NCBI RefSeq assembly: GCF_050409585.1
Contig: NZ_JBNUPE010000009.1
Location: 17,394-81,393, forward strand
Length of the DNA stretch: 64,000 nucleotides
Source of the DNA: Facklamia sp050409585
GTDB lineage: Bacteria > Bacillota > Bacilli > Lactobacillales > Aerococcaceae
Direction of reading: 5' to 3'
The number at the start of each line of letters is the position of its first letter. Position 1 is the stretch's first letter. The notes under the pieces are model-generated. The model was not told the DNA's origin. It saw nothing but the letters and a program-made list of their open reading frames with translations, and did not search any database. A program made the position numbers and the translations under genes. This document shows, piece after piece, positions 1 to 7,456 of the stretch.

Positions 1-193
1 AGAGAAAAAATATACCATCATTACTTTTGCAAATTATTAGGAATGGTAACTCAGCGCTGTCAATAACTATTGAAACAATAAAATAAATTAATGATTGATT
101 ATAATTTACTAAGATTTTAAAAACCTACTTGAAAGTGATTACATTCTTGTCAAAAAAGGGTATAATATCCTTGATAGTAAAGGAGTGGTGGCA

Positions 194-1093
194 ATGGTAA
201 AAAAAGTAATGGACTATTTTGAAATAACACCGAAAGGGATTCTTTATTCTGTTTTGATAATGACTTTAGGTTGCATTGTTTATGCCTATGGGGTTAATTA
301 TTTCCTCATTCCTAATCATTTTGGTAACGGTGGTGTAACGGGTGTTTCTATGTTGGCCTATTATTTACTTAAAATACCAACCGGTACAAGCAACTTCATC
401 GTTAATGCCATTTTATTAGTGGTTGGATGGAAATACCTAAGTAGGCGAACCTTGCTTTATACAATTTATGCTTCAACTTGTTTAAGTTTTTGTTTAAATG
501 TTATCCAACCAGCCCCTTATATTGCAACTAATATTATTATTCCAGCTGTAGCGGGTGGAGTTCTTTTAGGAGCAGGTATTGGTTTAGTTCTTAGAGGCAA
601 CGGGACGACTGCTGGTACGGACATTGTCGCAATGATTATGCAGCAGTATCTAGGAATCAGTTTCTCTGCTGGTTTGTTAATGTGTGATATGCTAGTTATT
701 TTGGCTTCCAGCTTCATTATTGGAGTAGATATGACGATTGTGACGATCATGATGATGTTTATTGCGAGTCAGACCGTAAACTTTGTGACAGATGGGGTCA
801 ACCGTCGAAAGTCCGTGATGATATTCTCCTCTAAGAAAGAAGAAATTGCGGATATAGTAATTAAAGAGATGGTGCGAGGTATCACTGTATTTAGGGCATA
901 TGGTTACTATTCTAAGCAAGAAAGGGAAGTCTTACTGGCAATAGTGAATCGTAATCAGGTTGTTCAATTACAAAGATTAGTGACTCAAATTGATCCCAAA
1001 GCCTTCGTCACTATTTCAGACGTTCAACAAGTAATTGGCGAAGGGTTCACCTTCTTCTCCTATGAAAGTCCACACAAAAAAAGATACCATTAA
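194..1093 (+). CDS. YitT family membrane protein (DUF161/DUF2179)
   Basis: A 299-aa protein with about five to six hydrophobic segments in the first ~200 residues and a soluble C-terminal domain of about 80 residues (from about KSVMIFSSKKEE onward). This is the DUF161-DUF2179 arrangement of the Firmicute YitT family, integral membrane proteins of unknown transport role. Two GTG codons at 185 and 188 are in frame, but AGGAG at 181-185 overlaps the first of them, so the ATG at 194 with about 8 nt spacing is the likely start. It is a single-gene unit ending in a strong terminator. Family assignment is confident; function is not known. Confidence 0.85.
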   Translation: MVKKVMDYFEITPKGILYSVLIMTLGCIVYAYGVNYFLIPNHFGNGGVTGVSMLAYYLLKIPTGTSNFIVNAILLVVGWKYLSRRTLLYTIYASTCLSFCLNVIQPAPYIATNIIIPAVAGGVLLGAGIGLVLRGNGTTAGTDIVAMIMQQYLGISFSAGLLMCDMLVILASSFIIGVDMTIVTIMMMFIASQTVNFVTDGVNRRKSVMIFSSKKEEIADIVIKEMVRGITVFRAYGYYSKQEREVLLAIVNRNQVVQLQRLVTQIDPKAFVTISDVQQVIGEGFTFFSYESPHKKRYH

Positions 1094-1118
1094 CCATTAG
1101 TAATTAACTGATCTAAGG

Positions 1119-1161
1119 AACTCGATTGAAAGGTGAAGCCCCCTTTTTAATCGAGTTTTTA
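1119..1161 (+). terminator. Rho-independent terminator after YitT gene
   Basis: Perfect 9-bp stem AACTCGATT (1119-1127) / AATCGAGTT (1149-1157) followed by a T run, 25 nt after the stop codon. Confidence 0.85.
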
Positions 1162-1602
1162 TCTTGCTATATAAGGAAATAAATGAAGAAGCTAATAATA
1201 TTTCCCTGCTTCAAAAACAATGGATACCATTGATTGAGCTGTGCTCTTTAATCCAGCCATCTTAGCATTGGATGAAGTAAGTTCTTCAGTCGATAGTTTT
1301 TTAGAAAGATTAAATGAAGAAGGTATGGATAAGGTAAGGGAGGGGGACCTCCTTCGTAATGCCCTACCGCTTATCGACCATTTGTAATGCCGATATTATC
1401 TTGTTGATGAAGAGTGGTAATATTAGTGAAAAAGGAAACATGATTTGCTTTAAGTAGCTAATGGGTGTTATGCAGACGGCTATTAAAGTCAGTTTGCTAA
1501 TCAAGCTTAGAAAAAAGCTCACTCAAATGAGTGGGCTTTTTGAATAGAAAGATGGATAGCACTAAAATCCTAGCTTGATAGGCTGGCATTGAGGGTAGAA
1601 CT
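1162..1602. other. Intergenic stretch with a possible gene relic
   Basis: No convincing full gene. A 48-codon open frame starts at GTG 1241 and ends at TAA 1387; its product contains FNPAILALDEVSSSVDSF and looks protein-like, but has no ribosome site and no family I recognise, so it may be the tail of a decayed gene. A hairpin AAAAAGCTCACTC (1512-1524) / GAGTGGGCTTTTT (1529-1541) is a good terminator on the + strand and, because both arms end in A/T runs, may also serve the leftward operon. Confidence 0.4.
1512..1541. terminator. Probable bidirectional terminator
   Basis: 13-bp stem (one G-T pair) with AAAAA and TTTTT at its two ends and a 4-nt loop. It lies about 60 nt beyond the leftward polymerase operon and can act on either strand. 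Confidence 0.65.
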
Positions 1603-1890
1603 TTAATCAACATAATGATACTGATATTGGTAAATGCGAATTAAATGGTTGCGCTTATCGGTACGCACCTTGAAAACAAAAGTGTGAGTACGTTGGTCGA
1701 GACTGTGTTTTTGAGGGATACGAAAATAATTAATGGTTGATGCCGACATCATTCGTAATAACTCATCCTCTAGAAAAGCAAGAGGAACTTTCAGCTTAGA
1801 ATAACGATAGAAATCCTCTTGAAATCGTTGATAATTTTCACTGAAATAATCAAATTGTGTTTGATTATGGTGGTAGTCATTGGTTTTCAT
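1603..1890 (-). CDS. Small conserved protein of the Y-polymerase operon
   Basis: A 95-aa protein, basic and rich in Tyr, Gln and His, with no membrane segment. It is the third gene of a leftward operon: its ATG overlaps the stop of the 123-aa gene by one base, so translation is probably coupled. Small proteins of this type accompany UmuC/UvrX-like polymerases in Lactobacillales (possibly the DUF5960 family; this name is from memory and uncertain). No catalytic motif is visible. A role as polymerase accessory factor under SOS control is inferred only from the operon. Confidence 0.7.
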   Translation of the reverse strand: MKTNDYHHNQTQFDYFSENYQRFQEDFYRYSKLKVPLAFLEDELLRMMSASTINYFRIPQKHSLDQRTHTFVFKVRTDKRNHLIRIYQYQYHYVD

Positions 1891-2261
1891 TATTCCACCT
1901 CCTCAGCAAGTGTAATATCGATAATTTGTTCAAAAGCTAAAAGGAGAAAGTTTCTAGAAAGGGGGTCTTCAATCGCACAATGGTCTAGATTTAGCTCTTT
2001 AAGAGTGCCGGTAAATGATTGGTGGGCCTTATTTGGATGATTGCCTTGATAAATAAGGCTAATGGAGAGTTTTTGAACATAGGCTTGGCTGAGTAAAAGA
2101 AATTTCTCCTTAGGAGACAGTCTGGCCGGGCTTGAGTCAGTAAAGCTGTGTGACAGAGCAGAGCTATGTTCTGATAAGAAAAAGCCCATCCATTTAGCCA
2201 TTTTGCGATCTTGATATTGACGTGCAGCTTTAGATGATAAGTAAGACCGATCTACACTCAT
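1890..2261 (-). CDS. Conserved hypothetical protein, second gene of Y-polymerase operon
   Basis: A 123-aa soluble protein beginning MSVDRSYLSSKAARQYQDRKM. Its start overlaps the polymerase stop by 4 nt (ATGA), and its stop overlaps the next start, which argues strongly that the three genes are one translation-coupled operon. Comparable small genes follow umuC-like genes in other lactic acid bacteria, but no biochemical function is known to me. The conserved N-terminal segment up to KMAKWMGFFLSEH might contact the polymerase or clamp; this is a guess. Confidence 0.7.
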   Translation of the reverse strand: MSVDRSYLSSKAARQYQDRKMAKWMGFFLSEHSSALSHSFTDSSPARLSPKEKFLLLSQAYVQKLSISLIYQGNHPNKAHQSFTGTLKELNLDHCAIEDPLSRNFLLLAFEQIIDITLAEEVE

Positions 2262-3682
2262 TCTAAACCATCCAATCCGCCTGCTCCGCCTGCTGCATGA
2301 CCACCCATCAACTTGCTTCGAGCAATGGAACGAGAACTTTCTAGTAAGGCGCTAGCTTTTAAAACAGAGACGTAGCCAAAACGTTTTCGAATAGCATCTA
2401 CTGTTTTATCGAGGCGCTCTTCTTTTGATATTTGTCTTGGCTCTTCAAAAAGCGAAAAGTAATGGATGTTTTCTTCTACCAAGCCCGAATAACGAACACC
2501 AATATGGCGAACGGGTCCGTTTTTATATTTAGAGCGAAAGAGCTCAATTACAGTGGCTGTTAAGACTTTTGTTTGCTGGCTAGGATCGATTTTGGTTTGA
2601 GCGCGAAGGGGAGATAGGTCAACTGCTTTGGAATAACCGACAGAGACAGAGACCAGCTGTGCTTTTTTGCCAGCCCGTCTTAAACGAATGGCCACTTGTT
2701 CTGCCATTTCACTTAAAAGCAATTCAATATCTGCTTGCTGAGTATAATCATGGGGTAAAATTTGCGAATTACCGATAGCTTTAGACTTCGGACGATAAGG
2801 CTCACTAACTTTACTTTCGTCGACCCCATTGGCATGAAAGAATAATTGCAAGCCAATTACACCGAACTCCTTTTTTAATTGTTCAGGATTAGCATGGGCT
2901 AGATCATAAATGGAATGAATCCCTAACTGATTGAGTCGTTTGGCTGTGCGCTTACCAATCCCCCAAAAATCAGTTAAATTTGGAATGGCCCATACTTTGC
3001 TTGCAACATCTTCATAGGACCAATTTGCTCGCATGGTCGGCTTCTTTTTAGCCTCGTTATCTAAAGCGAGCTTAGCCAATAAAGGATTGGCATTAGAAAG
3101 ACCAATGGTTGAAGCGATTCCTGTTTTACGCCAGATATCCAGTTGAATTTTACTAGCTAACATTTCTAATTTGTCTCGACGTGACACCTGACGATCAGGA
3201 ATAAAGTAGTTCAAAACATGCGTTAAATCAATAAAGCTTTCATCAATTGAATAGGGGAGAATATCTTCTTCAGAAGCATACTGGGTTAACAGCTTTAAAA
3301 GGTCGATATTCTTTTTAATATAAAGGTCCATCCTGGGTGGCACAAATAATGAACGTTTGGCCCAAGATTCAATATAACGAACATAGGCAGGATCCGTTCG
3401 TAAGCCATTACGTCGAGCGTTGCGATAGTTGAATCGTCGATTATGAAGAGAGAAGGGTAAATCATAAGTTCGTCCCACATTGCTACGCCCAAAAACTTGC
3501 TTAAAAATGGGAGAAGAAGCCAAAATCAGACCTTGAGAAGTGTCTGTTTGACTCATGACACAAAGGCTTGTTCTTAGAGGATGCAAGCCACGCTCAACAC
3601 ACTCTACGCTCGCATAGAAGGATTTCATATCGATAAAAGCAATATCAGATTTAGGTTCACGGCTATAATCAATAATAGTCAT
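2258..3682 (-). CDS. Y-family DNA polymerase (UmuC/UvrX-like), SOS-regulated
   Basis: A 474-aa translesion polymerase. Palm motifs are clear: FIDMKSFYASVE near residues 16-27 (first catalytic Asp) and YSIDESFIDLTH around residue 145 (second Asp-Glu pair). A helix-hairpin-helix segment follows (DFWGIGKRTAKRLNQLGI), then a little-finger domain. Length and extra N-terminal loops fit the UmuC/UvrX branch of Gram-positive bacteria rather than short DinB. A perfect LexA-type box sits about 30 nt upstream of the start, so induction by DNA damage is expected. The C-terminus is Gly/Ala-rich (HAAGGAGGLDG). It probably inserts bases opposite lesions and raises mutation during SOS. Confidence 0.9.
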   Translation of the reverse strand: MTIIDYSREPKSDIAFIDMKSFYASVECVERGLHPLRTSLCVMSQTDTSQGLILASSPIFKQVFGRSNVGRTYDLPFSLHNRRFNYRNARRNGLRTDPAYVRYIESWAKRSLFVPPRMDLYIKKNIDLLKLLTQYASEEDILPYSIDESFIDLTHVLNYFIPDRQVSRRDKLEMLASKIQLDIWRKTGIASTIGLSNANPLLAKLALDNEAKKKPTMRANWSYEDVASKVWAIPNLTDFWGIGKRTAKRLNQLGIHSIYDLAHANPEQLKKEFGVIGLQLFFHANGVDESKVSEPYRPKSKAIGNSQILPHDYTQQADIELLLSEMAEQVAIRLRRAGKKAQLVSVSVGYSKAVDLSPLRAQTKIDPSQQTKVLTATVIELFRSKYKNGPVRHIGVRYSGLVEENIHYFSLFEEPRQISKEERLDKTVDAIRKRFGYVSVLKASALLESSRSIARSKLMGGHAAGGAGGLDGLE

Positions 3683-3714
3683 TACAAATTCCTCCTGTAA
3701 GCAACAGTTTAATA

Positions 3715-3728
3715 CGAACGGATGTTCG
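3715..3728. promoter_or_regulatory. LexA (SOS) box
   Basis: CGAAC-GGAT-GTTCG, a perfect match to the Gram-positive LexA/DinR core CGAAC-N4-GTTCG, extended by one more symmetric base on each side (3714-3729). It lies 33 nt upstream of the Y-family polymerase start on the - strand, where a promoter would be. Confidence 0.85.
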
Positions 3729-3876
3729 TGTCAATAGCGAAAATAATTTAAAGAATTTTATGAGATAGGAAACATTTTAAAAAGAGTATTTTATTACTGT
3801 TTTTAAAATAAAATTTCTTAAAAAGAGCTACAATTATTACTATTCAGCAAAATACAGTTAAAAAATAAGATAATTT

Positions 3877-3913
3877 AAAAAACGCTTTCATATAACTTTT
3901 TTTCGTGTATAAT
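3877..3913 (+). promoter_or_regulatory. Promoter with overlapping cre-like site (symporter)
   Basis: A -10 TATAAT at 3908-3913 with a plausible -35 TTTCAT at 3886-3891 (16-nt spacer). On the opposite strand 3890-3877 reads TGAAAGCGTTTTTT, which matches the CcpA cre consensus TGWAARCGYTWNCW at all but one position and overlaps the -35. Carbon catabolite repression of the symporter is therefore possible. Confidence 0.5.
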
Positions 3914-3968
3914 ATAAGCATAGTAATAACTCGAGTTTGCTAAAAAAATTCCAAATGGAGGGGAAAAA

Positions 3969-5180
3969 ATGTCAGAGAATAAAAATGACAGAATTAAAAT
4001 CAAAACGGGTTTAGTCGGTCGGTTGCTGATAGCTATTGCAATGGGTATTTTGATTGGGCGTTTGCCATTTGTTCCTGAATGGTTTATTAGAATTTTAGTT
4101 ACTTTATCTAGCCTGTTTTCAGCCTTTTTAGGTTTCTTTATTCCTTTAATGATTATTGGTTTAGTAACTAAAGGAATTGCAGATCTTACAGAAGGAGCAG
4201 GCAAATTACTAGGTATGACAGCTTTAACAGCTTATGGATCAACCCTTATAGGGGGGACTTTTGCTTACTTTGTGGCAACAAGTATTTTCCCTAGTTTTAT
4301 TACCAGTGATTTAGTCAATAAGATTACTGAAGCAGGAGAAGGAGCTACTCCATTCTTTACGGTTCCGATAACGCCTATTTTAGAAGTTACAACAGCGGTT
4401 GTGCTGGCTTTTATGATGGGGCTTGTTATTTCGTGGTTACGGGCTAATCGAAATTCTGGACAGGTACTTTACCAATTGACTGTTGAGTTTGAAGAAGTGG
4501 TAGTTAAAGTATTAGAAACGGTAATTATTCCCTTGTTGCCAATTTATATTCTAGGAAATTTTGCAAATATGTCTTATTCTGGATCGGTATTTGCAGTACT
4601 ATCTATCTTCTGGAAAGTATTCGTTATTGTCATCATTATGCATTTACTTTATGTTAGTTTATTATTCATTGGTGCAGGAAGCTATGCTGGGAAAAACCCA
4701 TTACGACTCATTAAAAATCAAATTCCAGGTTATATGACGGCAGTTGGGACCCAGTCATCTGCTGCAACTATTCCGGTGAACTTAGATTGTGCAGAAAATA
4801 ATGGAGTATCTGAAGAAATTCGTAATTTCGTTGTCCCTCTATGTGCAACTATTCATTTAGCAGGTTCGATGATTACTATTACTTCCTGTGCGACAGCCTT
4901 ATTATTAATGTATGATCTTCCGCACAGCTTTAGTGTAATTTTTGGCTTTATCTGCATGTTAGGTATTGCGATGGTAGCAGCTCCAGGAGCACCTGGAGGA
5001 GCTATTATGTCAGCTGTACCATTCTTACCAATGGTAGGAATTGTTGGAGATGCTATGCAACAATTAATGATTTCGCTGTATTTAACTCAAGACTCTTTTG
5101 GTACTGCAGCGAATGTTTCAGGAGATAATGCCATAGCAGTTTTTATTGATAAAATATATTCCGATAAGATTAAAAGCTAA
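3969..5180 (+). CDS. Dicarboxylate/amino acid:cation symporter (DAACS, SLC1-like)
   Basis: A 403-aa polytopic membrane protein with about eight hydrophobic helices. The C-terminal half has the DAACS signature: the serine-rich re-entrant loop (TQSSAATIPVNLDCAENNGV), then VVPLCATIHLAGS and a second loop near MVAAPGAPGGAIMSAVP. These residues bind substrate and Na+ or H+ in GltPh-type transporters. The cell probably takes up an acidic or neutral amino acid, but the substrate cannot be read from sequence. The start is set by GGAGGGG 8 nt upstream. It is next to a C69 dipeptidase, a plausible functional partner in amino-acid nutrition, although a terminator lies between them. Confidence 0.85.
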   Translation: MSENKNDRIKIKTGLVGRLLIAIAMGILIGRLPFVPEWFIRILVTLSSLFSAFLGFFIPLMIIGLVTKGIADLTEGAGKLLGMTALTAYGSTLIGGTFAYFVATSIFPSFITSDLVNKITEAGEGATPFFTVPITPILEVTTAVVLAFMMGLVISWLRANRNSGQVLYQLTVEFEEVVVKVLETVIIPLLPIYILGNFANMSYSGSVFAVLSIFWKVFVIVIIMHLLYVSLLFIGAGSYAGKNPLRLIKNQIPGYMTAVGTQSSAATIPVNLDCAENNGVSEEIRNFVVPLCATIHLAGSMITITSCATALLLMYDLPHSFSVIFGFICMLGIAMVAAPGAPGGAIMSAVPFLPMVGIVGDAMQQLMISLYLTQDSFGTAANVSGDNAIAVFIDKIYSDKIKS

Positions 5181-5198
5181 AAATAGCACTGTAATAAG

Positions 5199-5242
5199 CT
5201 CTTCATTAGTTAGCCAGCGACCTAACTAATGAGGAGTTTTTT
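5199..5242 (+). terminator. Rho-independent terminator after symporter
   Basis: 15-bp stem CTCTTCATTAGTTAG (5199-5213) / CTAACTAATGAGGAG (5222-5236) with one G-T pair, followed by TTTTTT. Confidence 0.9.
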
Positions 5243-5326
5243 AATACTTAAGAATAAATACATTATTCAGACTTTATTTTTAGAAGTAAGAAGCATAAGA
5301 TAGGAGTATGAAAGTGAGGGATTAAT

Positions 5327-6826
5327 ATGGGATGTACAACAATTTTAGTAGGTAAAAAAGCCTCTTATGATGGGTCAACGCTTGTCGCACGAAACGAAGA
5401 CTCTGTTTCGGGACAATTTAATGTAAAAAAAATGGTCAAAGTCGATAGTCAAGGACATCCGTCTCACTATCGGTCGGTGTTAGCTCACTTAGAAATTGAG
5501 TTGCCAAGTGACCCATTAGCTTATAGTATGACCCCTGATGCTGTAGGAGACCAGGGAGTTTGGGGAGCGTGTGGGGTCAATGCCGCAAATGTTGCCATGA
5601 CTGCGACCGAAACGATCACTTCCAATGCGCGAGTGTTAGCTGCTGATCCATTGGTAACCTACCAAGAAGCTAGGGGTGAGCAGGGGAGCGATAGTTATCA
5701 AGCAGAAATTCCTGGAGGTATCTCAGAAGAAGATATGGTATCGCTCGTCTTACCTTTTATACGGTCTGCTCGTGAAGGGGTAAAGCGGTTGGCAAGTTTG
5801 TTAGAAGAATACGGCACTTCCGAGATGAATGGGATTGCTTTTCAAGATGTCGATGAAATTTGGTGGTTGGAAACAATAGGGGGTCATCATTGGTTAGCTA
5901 AACGGGTACCAGATGATTCCTATGTAGTGATGCCTAATCAATTTGGAATAGATTCCTTTGATTTAGAAGATGCATTCGGTCAACAAAAAGAGCATATGTG
6001 TTCAGCTGATTTAAAAGAGTTTATTCAAGAAAATCACTTAGATTTATCAAAAGATGGTCCATTTCAGCCACGTTTGGCCTTTGGCTCAAGAACTGCTGCA
6101 GATTTAGTATATAACACGCCACGAGCTTGGGTAATGGGACGCTTTTTCAATCCAACAACTTATAAGTGGGAAGGCTCAGAGGCAGATTACACACCACAAT
6201 CCTTTGATATCCCATGGTCCTTTGTGCCTGAACATAAAATTACTGTCCAAGAAATAAAAGAGATCCTTTCCAATCATTACCAAGGAACCCCGTATGATCC
6301 ATATGTTACTAAGGGCTCAAGCGAAATGCGAGGCGCTTACCGGACAATTGGAATCAATCGCAATAATTTTTTAGGTCTAACTCAAATTCGGCCTTATATG
6401 CCGGAAAACAATCGCAGTCTTCAATGGATGGCCTTTGGATCAAATGTCTTTAATGCCATGATTCCTCTATATCCTCAAGCGAGTGAATTTCCGGCTTATC
6501 TCACTCAGACAGATGATCAAATCACAACGGACAGTCTGTATTGGTCTGCTAGAATGATTGCTGCTTTAGCGGACGCACATTATTATCAAACGCAAACAGT
6601 GATAGAGTCTTATCAGTCCAAGGTGGACCATCAAGCTTTAGCAATCATTAAAGCCTATGATCAAAAACTTGCAACAAGCCCTAGCTCTCAAAGTCAGCAA
6701 GTATGTGAGCAAGCCAATCATAAACTGGCCGCCATGTTACAAGAAGAAACACATCAGACGCTTAAAAAGGTATTAGATATTGCTTCCAATGGCATGAAGA
6801 ATGCCTATGCTCGATCTGATCAATAA
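5327..6826 (+). CDS. pepD: C69 family dipeptidase (PepD type)
   Basis: A 499-aa Ntn-hydrolase. It begins MGCTTILVGKKASYDGS: the near-terminal Cys3 is the expected nucleophile of family C69, exposed after removal of the first residues, and the ARNEDSV segment is also typical. No signal peptide is present, so it acts in the cytoplasm on dipeptides; length is normal for PepD (about 470-500). GAGGG precedes the ATG by about 8 nt. It stands alone between two terminators. Family call is strong; the exact dipeptide preference is not predictable. Confidence 0.9.
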   Translation: MGCTTILVGKKASYDGSTLVARNEDSVSGQFNVKKMVKVDSQGHPSHYRSVLAHLEIELPSDPLAYSMTPDAVGDQGVWGACGVNAANVAMTATETITSNARVLAADPLVTYQEARGEQGSDSYQAEIPGGISEEDMVSLVLPFIRSAREGVKRLASLLEEYGTSEMNGIAFQDVDEIWWLETIGGHHWLAKRVPDDSYVVMPNQFGIDSFDLEDAFGQQKEHMCSADLKEFIQENHLDLSKDGPFQPRLAFGSRTAADLVYNTPRAWVMGRFFNPTTYKWEGSEADYTPQSFDIPWSFVPEHKITVQEIKEILSNHYQGTPYDPYVTKGSSEMRGAYRTIGINRNNFLGLTQIRPYMPENNRSLQWMAFGSNVFNAMIPLYPQASEFPAYLTQTDDQITTDSLYWSARMIAALADAHYYQTQTVIESYQSKVDHQALAIIKAYDQKLATSPSSQSQQVCEQANHKLAAMLQEETHQTLKKVLDIASNGMKNAYARSDQ

Positions 6827-6851
6827 GTTTTATGTCTAGCAAATAGGAACC

Positions 6852-6895
6852 GACCCCCAACCGTTAGCTTTTTGTCTAACGGTTGGGGGTCTTTT
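6852..6895 (+). terminator. Strong terminator after pepD
   Basis: Perfect 16-bp stem GACCCCCAACCGTTAG (6852-6867) / CTAACGGTTGGGGGTC (6876-6891) then TTTT. Confidence 0.95.
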
Positions 6896-7456
6896 GGTTT
6901 GATAAAGTCTGCCTAAGAAGCCAGCAAAAGAAGAGGGTGGCTGTATGAGTGAGTAGGGTCTGATTATTAGTTTTTGAGTGATCGGCAATCACATTGGTTT
7001 GATAAGCAGATTCAATCATTGTTCTTGTTAATTCAGCAGTTTGAGAATTAGGACGAAAGAGTCTTTTAACGAAGTCAGTCGTTCGCACATTCATAAAAGA
7101 TTTATCGACTGGAAGTGGTTGATAGATTGGACTAGTTAGGGCGCTTAAAGTAATGTAATTTTACTTGTTTGAGAGGCGCGTCTTTATCATTTATCCAATC
7201 GCAACATAAGACTTTGGGAAAGTATCCAACGATTTTTTCTTCTCTTAAGTTAAAAAAGTTCGGTGTTGTTCAATGTTTTAGAGACATTGTTTTTTATTCA
7301 ATCTTGCTTTAAATTGCTTCACTAATGATTGTAAAGTGTACAGGAGGTCTATTTAGTCACATTCATAATATTGTGTGTAATTACCACAACATTATGGATG
7401 TGGCCGTTTTTTAATTGTATAAGTATGGTATTTTTTAAAATTTAAGGAGTGATAAT
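6896..7456. other. Intergenic stretch upstream of adhesin gene
   Basis: No credible gene. A weak hairpin around 7275-7297 (AATGT/ACATT then TTTTTT) could be a terminator. A longer imperfect inverted repeat at 7358-7402 is listed separately. A 72-codon frame on the - strand (6876-7094) ends inside the pepD terminator and lacks a ribosome site; I do not call it. Confidence 0.5.
7358..7402. repeat. Inverted repeat in the adhesin leader
   Basis: CACATTCATAATATTGTG (7358-7375) and CACAACATTATGGATGTG (7385-7402) are 18-nt arms with two mismatches, both tolerable as G-T pairs in RNA, separated by 9 nt. A TTTTTT run follows after 4 nt. It lies 55 nt before the adhesin start and could be an operator, an attenuating hairpin or an mRNA-stabilising leader structure. 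Confidence 0.55.

Noticed and set aside
6876..7094. 72-codon frame on the - strand
   Set aside because: Stops inside the perfect pepD terminator, has no ribosome site and no recognisable domain.
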